Source of the DNA: Parabacteroides sp. | GTDB taxonomy: Bacteria; Bacteroidota; Bacteroidia; Bacteroidales; Tannerellaceae | Assembly: GCA_019411205.1 (NCBI GenBank) | Contig: DXRF01000104.1 | Location: 950 to 8,954 of the forward strand | Length of the DNA stretch: 8,005 nt | Direction: 5' to 3' | Shown here: piece after piece, positions 1 to 6,800 of the stretch | How the letters are laid out: each line of letters starts with the position of its first letter | Position numbering within the stretch: position 1 is the stretch's first letter | The notes under the pieces: model-generated | The model's database searches: none | Told to the model about the DNA's origin: nothing | Seen by the model: only the letters and a program-made list of their open reading frames with translations | Made by a program: the position numbers and the translations under genes

Positions 1-1898
1 TCATCAACCTGGAGGCCATCCTGAACTTGCCGAAAGGAACGGAACATTTCCTGTCCGACATCCACGGCGAACACCAGGCTTTCAACCATGTGCTGAAAAA
101 TGCCTCCGGTGCGATCAAGCGCAAGGTGAACGAGATATTCAGCAACACGCTGCGCGATTTCGAGAAGAAGGAGCTTTGCACGCTGATCTACTATCCGGAA
201 CAAAAGCTGGAACTGATCCGGCAACGCGAAAAAGACCTGGACGACTGGTATCTGATCACGCTGAACCAATTGGTACGCGTCTGCCGGAACGTCTCGTCCA
301 AATACACGCGCTCGAAAGTACGCAAGGCTTTGCCGAAGGAGTTCTCCTACATCATCCAGGAGCTGCTCCACGAGTCGAGCGACGAGCCGAACAAGTCCGC
401 CTATGTGGACCAGATCATCAACACGATCATCTCGACCGGCCGGGCCAATGACTTCATCATTGCCATGTGCAACCTGATCCAACGCCTGACGATCGACCTG
501 TTGCACATCATCGGCGACATATACGACCGCGGTCCGGGCGCCCACATCATCATGGACACGCTTTGCAACTACCATAACTTCGACATCCAGTGGGGTAACC
601 ACGACATCCTTTGGATGGGAGCTGCCGCCGGCAACGCGGGAAGCATCGCCAACGTGATCCGCATGTGCATGCGCTACGGCAACCTGGCAACCCTTGAGGA
701 CGGCTATGGCATCAACCTCCTGCCCTTGGCAACATTTGCCATGGAAGTCTATGCAGACGATCCCTGCGAACTGTTCATCCCGCGCACGAATGCCTCCGAT
801 GCGACCTTCGACGAAAAGACGACTCAACTGATCGCCCGCATGCACAAGGCGATCACAGTCATACAGTTTAAGGTGGAAGGCGGGATCATCCGCCGCCGTC
901 CGGAATTCCAGATGGACGACCGCCTGCTGCTCCACCATATCGACCTCCGCCGCGGAACGATCCGGATCGAAGGAAAGGAATACGAGCTGAAAGACAAAAA
1001 CTGGCCGACCCTCAACGCAAAAGATCCTTATGCCCTTTCGATCGAAGAAGAAGAACTGATGCGGCGTATCAAGCACTCGTTCGAATGTAGCGAGAAGCTG
1101 AAAAAGCACATGCGTTGCCTGTTCACACACGGCAGCATGTACCAGGTCTGCAACTCCAACCTGCTCTTCCACGCCTCCGTCCCGATGAACCCGGACGGTA
1201 CGCTCAAGGCGATCCGGATCGAAGGAACGGAATATAAGGGCAAAGCCCTGCTGGACAAAGTAGACCAGCTGGTGCGCACCGCCTATTTCGACGCCGACGA
1301 CAGCCCGGAGAAAGACTTTGCGATGGATTACATCTGGTACCTTTGGGAAGGCAAGGACTCTCCCCTCTTCGACAAGAGCCGGATGGCGACTTTCGAACGC
1401 TGCTTCATCGACGACAAATCGGTACAAAAGGAGGAAAAAGGCACCTACTATTCCCTCCGGGAAGAAGAATCGGTCTGCGACATGCTGCTGGACGAGTTCG
1501 GCGTCACCGGCCAGCACCGCCATATCATCAACGGGCATGTCCCCGTACGCTCCATCAAAGGGGAGAATCCGATCAAGGCAAACGGCAAACTACTTGTCAT
1601 CGACGGCGGCTTCTCCAAGGCCTACCACCCGGAGACGGGCATTGCAGGTTATACCCTGGTGTACCATTCACGCGGCTTCCAGCTTGTACAGCACGAGCCG
1701 TTCCTGTCGACCGACCAGGCCATCAAGGAGGGTAAGGACATCCGTTCCACCACCATCGTTGTCGAACTGAACTCCCACCGCCAGATGGTCAAGGACACGG
1801 ACAAGGGAGTAGACCTGCAACAGCAGATCCATGATCTGGAAAAACTCCTTTATGCGTTCCGCAACGGGTTTATCAAAGAAAAAGAACGTTATAAATAA
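1..1898 (+). CDS. fbp: Fructose-1,6-bisphosphatase class III (5'-truncated by the window)
   Basis: The enzyme hydrolyses fructose 1,6-bisphosphate to fructose 6-phosphate and phosphate in cytosolic gluconeogenesis. The frame is open from base 3 to the TAA at 1896-1898, giving 631 visible residues; class III enzymes are usually about 640-670, so only some tens of N-terminal residues are missing. A TTG at 27 is not the true start, because conserved-looking coding sequence (INLEAILN) runs in from the edge. The metallophosphoesterase (calcineurin-like) motifs appear in order: FLSDIHGE with the metal ligands D and H near 57-65, GDIYDRG at 513-533, WGNHD at 591-605 and GHVPV at 1533-1547, followed by LLVIDGGFSKAY. 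The wide gaps between motifs, filled with helical insertions, are characteristic of class III and differ from short phosphatases. The coding sequence is relatively GC-rich with no frameshift. Identification is firm; regulation cannot be judged because the promoter is outside the window. Confidence 0.95.
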   Translation, partial: INLEAILNLPKGTEHFLSDIHGEHQAFNHVLKNASGAIKRKVNEIFSNTLRDFEKKELCTLIYYPEQKLELIRQREKDLDDWYLITLNQLVRVCRNVSSKYTRSKVRKALPKEFSYIIQELLHESSDEPNKSAYVDQIINTIISTGRANDFIIAMCNLIQRLTIDLLHIIGDIYDRGPGAHIIMDTLCNYHNFDIQWGNHDILWMGAAAGNAGSIANVIRMCMRYGNLATLEDGYGINLLPLATFAMEVYADDPCELFIPRTNASDATFDEKTTQLIARMHKAITVIQFKVEGGIIRRRPEFQMDDRLLLHHIDLRRGTIRIEGKEYELKDKNWPTLNAKDPYALSIEEEELMRRIKHSFECSEKLKKHMRCLFTHGSMYQVCNSNLLFHASVPMNPDGTLKAIRIEGTEYKGKALLDKVDQLVRTAYFDADDSPEKDFAMDYIWYLWEGKDSPLFDKSRMATFERCFIDDKSVQKEEKGTYYSLREEESVCDMLLDEFGVTGQHRHIINGHVPVRSIKGENPIKANGKLLVIDGGFSKAYHPETGIAGYTLVYHSRGFQLVQHEPFLSTDQAIKEGKDIRSTTIVVELNSHRQMVKDTDKGVDLQQQIHDLEKLLYAFRNGFIKEKERYK

Positions 1899-1909
1899 GA
1901 ACACTTGTC

Positions 1910-2833
1910 ATGAACAGCGAGAAACTGAAAGGTCACATTCTGATATTGATAACCAATATCCTGTTTGCCGTCAACATGCCGATATCCAAATATCTGCTGC
2001 CGGCACACGTTCCCCCCGAAGGTCTTACGATCATGCGCATGGCTTTTGCCTGCGTGATGTTCTGGATCGTGTCTCTCTTCACGGTAAAAGAGAAAGTGCC
2101 GTTGAAAGACTTAGGGATGCTTTTCGTATGCGCCCTTTGCGGAGTGGGGATCAACCAGGGTTTATTCATCGTCGGGCTGAACCGTTCTTCTCCAGTCGAT
2201 GCCTCCATCATCGCCACTGCTGTGCCAATCTTCGTCCTGCTGCTGGCCGCCATCATACTAAAGGAACCGATCACCCGGAAGAAATCGTTCGGAGTGTTCA
2301 TGGGGGTCAGCGGCGGCCTGCTGCTTGTTTTCAGTTCCACGCATGCTACCGACAGTATCAGCAGCCTCGACGGCGACATGATGATGATTGTCAGTGGGTT
2401 GATGTACGCCATTTACCTGGTTCTGTCGAAGCCGCTCTCCCTGCGCTATTCATCGGTCACGATGATGAAATGGATGTTCCTCTTCACAACGCTGACGCTG
2501 GTTCCCTTCACTTTCCGGCATGTGCTCGACGCTCCTGCATTCCACCGGGAGGTTTGGGACTTCACGGAACTGGGCGCAATCTTCTACGTCCTCTTCGGGG
2601 CGACGTTCCTCCCCTACCTGCTCATCCCGATGTCGTTGAAGAGAATCCGCCCGACAACGGTCAGCATGTACAATTACGTGCAGCCGATCGTCGCCTCGTT
2701 CATCGCTGTCATGATCGGCCAGGACACCCTTTCCTGGCAGAAATTCCTGTCGGCGGTTTTAGTCTTCATTGGCGTTTATCTCGTGACACAAAGCAAAAGC
2801 CGGGAAGATATGGACCGGGAACAGAACACGTAA
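1910..2833 (+). CDS. EamA/DMT-superfamily transporter, 10 membrane segments
   Basis: This 307-residue inner-membrane protein belongs to the drug/metabolite transporter (EamA, RhaT-like) family, whose members mostly export amino acids or metabolites; the substrate cannot be read from sequence. Two homologous halves of about five hydrophobic helices are visible, roughly residues 8-140 and 156-294. The first helix has the family pattern ILITNILFAVNMPISKYLL, the first half ends with IILKEPITRKKSFGVFMGVSGGLLL (E119, P120 typical), and the second half carries YNYVQPIVASFIAVMIGQD followed by a last helix and a charged tail (SKSREDMDREQNT). Length is normal. ATG at 1910 is chosen because it puts a short charged leader (NSEKLKG) before helix 1. 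It starts 11 bases after the fbp stop, so the two are probably one transcript, though no functional link to gluconeogenesis is evident. An overlapping frame at 1831-3087 is a shadow of this gene. Confidence 0.9.
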   Translation: MNSEKLKGHILILITNILFAVNMPISKYLLPAHVPPEGLTIMRMAFACVMFWIVSLFTVKEKVPLKDLGMLFVCALCGVGINQGLFIVGLNRSSPVDASIIATAVPIFVLLLAAIILKEPITRKKSFGVFMGVSGGLLLVFSSTHATDSISSLDGDMMMIVSGLMYAIYLVLSKPLSLRYSSVTMMKWMFLFTTLTLVPFTFRHVLDAPAFHREVWDFTELGAIFYVLFGATFLPYLLIPMSLKRIRPTTVSMYNYVQPIVASFIAVMIGQDTLSWQKFLSAVLVFIGVYLVTQSKSREDMDREQNT

Positions 2834-2839
2834 CCGGTC
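2813..2839. terminator. Inverted repeat at the convergent 3' ends, possible weak terminator
   Basis: GACCGG (2813-2818) and CCGGTC (2834-2839) form a perfect 6-bp GC-rich stem around a 15-base loop that contains the transporter stop codon. It lies between convergent genes, where a bidirectional terminator is expected. There is no T-run after it on either strand, so it may be chance or only a 3'-end stabilising hairpin. Confidence 0.25.
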
Positions 2840-2873
2840 AATCAACAAAATCATGCAGAAGAGAACGTCCTGC

Positions 2874-3806
2874 CTATAGTTTTTCGATCTCATCAGCCGT
2901 CAGACCGGTGCAGCTTGAAATAGCGACGGCATCCATCCCCATCTGCTTCATGTTGGTGGCAGCTTGGCGCATGGCTTTCGTTTCCCCCTCGGCGAGTCCT
3001 TCAGCCTTTCCTTCGGTAAGGCCTTCCCATTTGGCATTCTCTATAGCGTCTTCCAGGATCACAACATTGGTGAGATGTTCTTCATAGGCATAGCGTTCTC
3101 CACGGGTCATGGAGTCGTATTTCAATTTCTCACGGGCTTCGCGAAGGCCGGGGACGGTCGTGTCCGGACGAATCGTGCCATCTTTCAGGTATTCAATCCA
3201 TTCGTCGAGCGGAGTACTCGCGACCTTGTCAAACTCGTTCACGCGGATCAATATGTATTCGGGAAAGATTTCGGCAGGCAGGCGGGGGATGACAGCGTCG
3301 CGATCGCGTGTGTTGATACGTAACTGATCTCCGGTGTGAACGCCGATGAAGTGATTCTGCCCGTGATAGAAATAGTCCGTCCCGACACCGAGGTCGAAAT
3401 AAAGGATACTGATGGAATATACCTTCTTCACTTTCTGGTAACTCTCGCCCAAAGATATATGTTCGGTGATAGCTTTAGCAACACCGTAGAGGATACGTTC
3501 GAGATAATACAGTTCGCGGGTGTTCTGGACTTCTACGATGATGATTTCGCCTTTGCTGTTCAAAGCCTTGACATCGACACGGTTGAATTTATCGTCGAAA
3601 GTCGTCTGGTTGCCTTCGCTTTCGAGGATTTCCAATATCTTGACCTCTTCGCCTATCATGACGGTCAGGAAACCTTCAAGCACGCCAAAGTTGGCTTTCT
3701 GGCGCAATAAACGCTTGATAGCCCAATCGAAACGGATATACCTATCCTGCAACTCTCTTCTTTCCATCTCTTCCATGATTTTCAGATCTGATTCTTCTTT
3801 TTTCAT
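2874..3806 (-). CDS. Rpn family recombination-promoting nuclease / putative transposase (PDDEXK_2)
   Basis: A 310-residue soluble protein of the Rpn/YhgA-like PD-(D/E)XK family (PDDEXK_2, often annotated as a transposase). Members studied in enterobacteria are DNA endonucleases that raise RecA-independent recombination; that activity is family knowledge and is not shown here. The N-terminal RYIRFDWAIKRLLRQKANFGVLEGFLTV block (residues 23-50) is the usual opening of the family. The nuclease core is RVDVKALNSKGEIIIVEVQ, with D78 and E92-V-Q94 as the likely metal-binding residues (Q replaces the usual K), followed by a tyrosine-rich YYLERILYGVAK helix. The tail has an EG-rich repeat (EGLTEGKAEGLAEGETKA, about 261-278), then a small helix-turn-helix-like end, MKQMGMDAVAISSCTGLTADEIEKL, seen in many Bacteroidales relatives. 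ATG at 3806 is preferred for its distance from a good promoter; Met11 and Met14 are alternatives. The gene is intact and stands alone; no inverted repeats or target duplications of an insertion sequence flank it. Confidence 0.88.
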   Translation of the reverse strand: MKKEESDLKIMEEMERRELQDRYIRFDWAIKRLLRQKANFGVLEGFLTVMIGEEVKILEILESEGNQTTFDDKFNRVDVKALNSKGEIIIVEVQNTRELYYLERILYGVAKAITEHISLGESYQKVKKVYSISILYFDLGVGTDYFYHGQNHFIGVHTGDQLRINTRDRDAVIPRLPAEIFPEYILIRVNEFDKVASTPLDEWIEYLKDGTIRPDTTVPGLREAREKLKYDSMTRGERYAYEEHLTNVVILEDAIENAKWEGLTEGKAEGLAEGETKAMRQAATNMKQMGMDAVAISSCTGLTADEIEKL

Positions 3807-3838
3807 AGTTAATGTTTTTTATTTGTTATATGATTCAT

Positions 3839-3868
3839 CAAATGTACGTATTATCCACGAACAGGCAA
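3839..3868 (-). promoter_or_regulatory. Bacteroidota-type promoter of the Rpn nuclease gene
   Basis: Read on the minus strand there is TTG (complement of 3866-3868), exactly 19 bases, then TACATTTG (complement of 3839-3846), a full match to the Bacteroidota -7 pattern TAnnTTTG with the normal -33 TTG spacing. Transcription would start near 3832, giving a leader of about 25 bases before the ATG at 3806. This is sequence pattern only; no start site has been measured. Confidence 0.65.
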
Positions 3869-4018
3869 TAATACAGCTGGGAAGTTTTGCACAATGCAGT
3901 AAAATACATCAGCAGGCACGTTTCCTCCCTGGTATATGGAACTTTAACATAGCTCCTTCTTTTTGGCGTGATATTGAACTTTTTTCTGTCAAATTTCAAC
4001 TTTCAGTTAAAAAAATGC

Positions 4019-4047
4019 TTGCATTTGAAAAATAATGCGTAATATTG
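4019..4047 (+). promoter_or_regulatory. Candidate promoter of the thr operon leader
   Basis: TTG at 4019-4021, an 18-base spacer and TAATATTG at 4040-4047 resemble the Bacteroidota -33/-7 pattern (TTG, about 19-21 bases, TAnnTTTG) with one mismatch in the -7 box and slightly short spacing. A start near 4053 would leave about 28 bases before the leader-peptide ATG and place the whole attenuator on the transcript. The match is weaker than that of the divergent promoter. Confidence 0.4.
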
Positions 4048-4080
4048 CCGACGTAAATATAAATACAAGGAAAATCGCAA

Positions 4081-4143
4081 ATGACATTAACAGGTTTCAC
4101 ATATCATACCTGGGCACTGACAATGACCCCTTGGGGGGTTTAG
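4081..4143 (+). CDS. Threonine-rich leader peptide of the thr operon (20 aa)
   Basis: The reading frame ATG 4081 to TAG 4141-4143 encodes MTLTGFTYHTWALTMTPWGV. Six of 20 codons are threonine (ACA at 4084, 4090, 4099 and 4120; ACC at 4108 and 4126), several times the usual frequency, directly upstream of the threonine biosynthesis genes. AAGGA at 4067-4071 lies nine bases before the ATG, a plausible ribosome-binding site, and the frame is closed upstream by TAA at 4060-4062, so this ATG is its only start apart from the internal one at 4123. It is followed by stem-loops and a T-tract (4156-4219). The inferred role is as for ThrL of enterobacteria: ribosomes stall on Thr codons when charged tRNA-Thr is scarce and so change the folding of the downstream RNA. 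There is no sequence resemblance to E. coli ThrL, and no isoleucine codons are present. A chance Thr-rich frame remains possible; the position and downstream structure argue against it. Confidence 0.68.
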   Translation: MTLTGFTYHTWALTMTPWGV

Positions 4144-4155
4144 CATATACAAATA

Positions 4156-4186
4156 AACAAGTGCGGAGACCACGTCCCGCTTTGTT
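4156..4186 (+). promoter_or_regulatory. Candidate antiterminator/competing stem-loop in the thr leader
   Basis: AACAA (4156-4160) pairs with TTGTT (4182-4186). After a small internal loop, GCGGA (4163-4167) pairs with T4175 and CCGC (4177-4180), with C4176 bulged and a seven-base loop. This fold occupies CAAGTGC (4158-4164), the left arm of the proposed terminator, so both cannot form together. It begins 12 bases after the leader stop codon, where a terminating ribosome could cover its base and a ribosome stalled on upstream Thr codons would leave it free. The role is inferred from geometry. Confidence 0.4.
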
Positions 4187-4219
4187 GCAATTCTCACATT
4201 GCACTTGCGTTTCTTTTTT
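4158..4219 (+). terminator. Candidate transcription attenuator (terminator form) before thrA
   Basis: CAAGTGC (4158-4164) and GCACTTG (4201-4207) are perfect 7-base inverted repeats, and the right arm ends two bases before a T-rich tract (4210-4219, nine T of ten). Inside lies TGCAAT (4186-4191) facing ATTGCA (4198-4203) across six bases, sharing GCA with the right arm, so these are alternative folds as well. Also, GCACT inside the leader peptide (4114-4118) is complementary to AGTGC of the left arm (4160-4164). Overlapping alternative pairings followed by a T-tract, all between a Thr-rich leader frame and thrA, are what a ribosome-mediated attenuator looks like. The long-range stem has a large interior, so its stability needs calculation. 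Confidence 0.45.
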
Positions 4220-4266
4220 CAAATCAATCTATAATTAGTAAATAACTGACATTCTCAAACCGGTAT

Positions 4267-4308
4267 GCAGTTTTATTTTAAACTGCCGATTGTCGGCCAC
4301 CGATTGTC
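4267..4308 (+). repeat. Inverted and direct repeats just upstream of thrA
   Basis: GCAGTTT (4267-4273) and AAACTGC (4280-4286) form a perfect 7-bp hairpin with a six-base TATTTT loop. It is immediately followed by CCGATTGTC at 4286-4294, repeated exactly at 4300-4308; the first copy also folds as CCGA-TTG-TCGG. The cluster lies 20 to 62 bases before the thrA ATG. It could be a regulator site or a 5'-UTR structure; nothing in the sequence decides which. Confidence 0.5.
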
Positions 4309-4328
4309 AACTAAATAAATACATATCG

Positions 4329-6767
4329 ATGAAAGTATTGAAATTCGGCGGAACATCCGTAGGTTCCGTGGATAGCATCCTGAGTGTAAAGAAGATAGTA
4401 GAGGCCATTGAAGAGCCTGTAATCGTCGTAGTATCCGCCTTAGGGGGGATCACAGACAAACTGCTGAAGACAGCTTCGATGGCAACAAACGGAGATGTAG
4501 CCTACGAAAGAGAGTTTTCTGAAATCGTAACCCGCCATCTTGACGTCATACAAGGTGTTATCCCCGACAAAACAAAGCGGATCGAAGTGCAGAAGCAAGT
4601 GATGGCTTTGCTCGACGAACTGGGGAATATTTACAAAGGTGTGTACCTCATCAACGACCTGTCGGCCAAAACTTCCGACACGATTGTCAGCTACGGCGAA
4701 CGCATCTCCTCTCTGATCGTTTCGAATGTGATAAACGAGGCCAAACTGTTCGACTCACGCAAATTCATCAAGACGGTCAAACAGTTCAACAAGCACATCG
4801 TCGATTTCGAATCGACAAACAAACTGATTGAAGAGACCTTCAACCCTCTGCCCAAAGTATCACTGGTTCCCGGTTTCATATCTTCCAGCAAAGAAGGAGA
4901 AGTAACCAACCTCGGACGAGGAGGCTCCGACTATACCGCCTCCATCCTGGCAACGGCTTTAGGTGCACGCCGGCTGGAGATTTGGACCGATGTGGACGGC
5001 TTCATGACAGCTGACCCACGCGTGATCAGTTCAGCCTACGTCATCGACCGGTTGACCTTTACGGAAGCGATGGAGCTATGTAACTTCGGTGCAAAGGTGA
5101 TCTATCCCCCTACGATCTATCCGGTTTATCATAAAAACATACCGATCCGCATTTTGAACACCTTCAACCCGACTGCAAGGGGTACTTATATCTCCAAAGA
5201 ACGGGTGCAGGATGACAGCAAAGCTATCATCAAAGGAATCTCGTCCATCAACGACACCTGCCTAATCACGGTTCAAGGTTTGGGCATGGTGGGGGTTATC
5301 GGTGTCAACTACCGTATTTTCAAGACATTGGCTAAAAACGGTATCAGTGTATTCATGGTGTCGCAGGCCAGCTCGGAAAACAATACAACATTTGCCGTCC
5401 GAAATGCAGACGCAGACCTGGCAGTCAAAGTCCTGGACGAAGAGTTCGCACTTGAACGCGCCCAGGGCGACATGAGCGACACGGTAGCGGAAAAAGACCT
5501 GGCTACCGTTGCTATCGTAGGCGAAAACATGAAACGCACTCCGGGTATCGCCGGCAAGTTGTTCGGGACACTGGGCAGCGCCGGTATCAGCGTGATTGCT
5601 TGTGCACAGGGGGCTTCCGAAACGAACATCTCTTTCGTCATCAAGCTGAAATACCTGCGCAAGGCATTGAACTCGATCCATGATTCCTTTTTTCTTTCCC
5701 AATACAAGGTGCTGAACCTCTTCATCGCAGGGATCGGTACGGTCGGAGGCAACCTGTTGGAACAGATCCGCATCCAGCAACCGAAACTGATGCAGCAGAA
5801 CGGACTGAAACTGAATGTCGTCGGCATAGCCAACAGCAAGCATGCCATCTTCTGTCGCGAAGGGCTGAACCTAGAAACTTGTATCGACGAGCTGAAAAGG
5901 AACGGGCAGGAAAGTTCGCCCGAACATCTGAAAGAAGAGATCCTGAAGATGAATATCTTTAACTCGGTGTTTGTGGATTGCACAGCCAATCAGGCAGTAT
6001 CCGACCTTTACGAGGAATTGCTGAACAACAACGTCTCAGTCGTTGCTGCAAACAAGATCGCCGCTTCTTCTTCATACGAGAACTATATCAAGCTGAAAGA
6101 GACGGCCCGTCACCGCGGCATCAAGTTCCTCTTCGAAACGAATGTCGGAGCCGGACTTCCGATCATCAACACGATGAATGACCTGATCAACAGCGGCGAC
6201 CATATCCTGAAACTGGAGGCAGTCCTTTCCGGCACACTCAACTATATCTTCAATACATTAAGTGCGGACATTCCCTTCAGCAAAGCGATCATGATGGCAA
6301 AAGAAGAAGGATATTCCGAACCGGACCCCCGTATCGACTTGAGTGGGAAAGATGTGATACGCAAATTAGTGATCTTGGCACGCGAAGCCGGTTACAAAGT
6401 GGAGCAGGAAGATGTGAAGCGCAACCTTTTCATTCCCGAAAGTTATTTCGAAGGTTCGCTGGATGATTTCTGGCGTAACATACAAGGTCTGGATGCTCGG
6501 TTCGAAGAAAAGCGCCAGCAGTTGGAAGCGGAAGACAAACGCTTCCGTTTCGTTGCCAAAATGGAAAACGGAACTTGCGAGGTTGGTTTGCAGGAAGTCG
6601 ATGCCCACCACCCGTTCTACGAACTGGAAGGCAGCAACAACATCATCATGATCTCTACCGAACGATACCACGAGTATCCGATGATCATCAAAGGCTATGG
6701 AGCCGGAGCCGATGTTACGGCGGCCGGAGTCTTCGCCGATATCATTTCGATCGCTAACATCCGTTAA
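4329..6767 (+). CDS. thrA: Bifunctional aspartate kinase / homoserine dehydrogenase I
   Basis: ThrA carries out the first step (aspartate to 4-phosphoaspartate, ATP) and third step (aspartate semialdehyde to homoserine, NAD(P)H) of the threonine/methionine pathway in the cytosol. The product is 812 residues, close to E. coli ThrA (820). Kinase motifs: KFGGTS at 5-10, SALGGITD 36-43, GERIS 123-127, LGRGGSDYTA 195-204 and WTDVDG 219-224. Two ACT-type regulatory repeats follow (about 310-385 and 391-450), with VQGLGMVGVIG and IVGENMKRTPGIAGKLF, the part that binds threonine in the family. The dehydrogenase half has the nucleotide-binding IAGIGTVGG (466-474), AANKIA (574-579), FETNVGAGLP (602-611), LSGTLNYIFN (633-642) and EPDPRIDLSGKDV (664-676) with D670 and D675. 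The start is the ATG at 4329, giving MKVLKFGGTS at the usual position; an in-frame TTG at 4290 would add 13 residues unlike the family. First gene of a thrA-apgM-thrC operon, probably controlled by the upstream Thr-rich leader. Confidence 0.97.
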   Translation: MKVLKFGGTSVGSVDSILSVKKIVEAIEEPVIVVVSALGGITDKLLKTASMATNGDVAYEREFSEIVTRHLDVIQGVIPDKTKRIEVQKQVMALLDELGNIYKGVYLINDLSAKTSDTIVSYGERISSLIVSNVINEAKLFDSRKFIKTVKQFNKHIVDFESTNKLIEETFNPLPKVSLVPGFISSSKEGEVTNLGRGGSDYTASILATALGARRLEIWTDVDGFMTADPRVISSAYVIDRLTFTEAMELCNFGAKVIYPPTIYPVYHKNIPIRILNTFNPTARGTYISKERVQDDSKAIIKGISSINDTCLITVQGLGMVGVIGVNYRIFKTLAKNGISVFMVSQASSENNTTFAVRNADADLAVKVLDEEFALERAQGDMSDTVAEKDLATVAIVGENMKRTPGIAGKLFGTLGSAGISVIACAQGASETNISFVIKLKYLRKALNSIHDSFFLSQYKVLNLFIAGIGTVGGNLLEQIRIQQPKLMQQNGLKLNVVGIANSKHAIFCREGLNLETCIDELKRNGQESSPEHLKEEILKMNIFNSVFVDCTANQAVSDLYEELLNNNVSVVAANKIAASSSYENYIKLKETARHRGIKFLFETNVGAGLPIINTMNDLINSGDHILKLEAVLSGTLNYIFNTLSADIPFSKAIMMAKEEGYSEPDPRIDLSGKDVIRKLVILAREAGYKVEQEDVKRNLFIPESYFEGSLDDFWRNIQGLDARFEEKRQQLEAEDKRFRFVAKMENGTCEVGLQEVDAHHPFYELEGSNNIIMISTERYHEYPMIIKGYGAGADVTAAGVFADIISIANIR

Positions 6768-6768
6768 A

Positions 6769-6787
6769 CAATTGACAACTGACAATT
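6769..6787 (+). repeat. Short TTGACAA/CTGACAA tandem motif between thrA and apgM
   Basis: The 33-base gap between thrA and the next gene contains CAATTGACAACTGACAATT, two adjacent near-identical heptamers (TTGACAA, CTGACAA). ACTGACAAT occurs exactly again inside the leader peptide (4116-4124), and a related GATTGTCAA lies before thrA (4302-4310). No function is evident; it may be a common Bacteroidales spacer sequence. Confidence 0.35.
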
Positions 6788-6800
6788 ATGAAAGACTGAT

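Larger units (their letters stand above)
3807..4328. other. Divergent intergenic region between the Rpn gene and thrA
   Basis: This 522-base gap is clearly more AT-rich than the flanking genes. It holds the minus-strand promoter at 3839-3868, then about 150 bases (3869-4018) in which I see no gene, RNA or repeat, and then the thr leader region: candidate promoter 4019-4047, leader peptide 4081-4143, stem-loops and T-tract 4156-4219, and repeats 4267-4308. Longer open frames here (for example 4035-4238 in another frame) have no protein-like features and overlap the leader peptide. Confidence 0.7.

Noticed and set aside
27..29. TTG as the start of fbp
   Set aside because: The frame continues upstream to the window edge with family-like residues, so the gene is truncated and does not start here.
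1831..3087. 418-codon open frame overlapping fbp, the transporter and the Rpn gene
   Set aside because: It lies in another frame across three well-supported genes; its translation is rich in R, H, C and P with no domain, so it is a shadow.
2874..3806. Rpn gene as part of an insertion sequence
   Set aside because: No terminal inverted repeats or target-site duplications were found beside it; the transposase label for this family is historical.
4035..4238. 67-codon open frame in the thrA leader region
   Set aside because: No family resemblance or compositional signal, and it overlaps the better-supported Thr-rich leader frame and stem-loops in a different frame.
4290..4328. Upstream TTG start extending ThrA by 13 residues
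   Set aside because: The extension (MSATDCQLNKYIS) is not family-like and lies over the repeats; ATG at 4329 gives the standard KFGGTS spacing.
5262..5989. Minus-strand open frames of about 190-230 codons within thrA
   Set aside because: They are antisense shadows of a conserved coding region and show no recognisable protein features.
6788..6799. Mini-frame ATG AAA GAC TGA just before apgM
   Set aside because: Three codons only, with no sign of function; probably chance near the real start at 6801.
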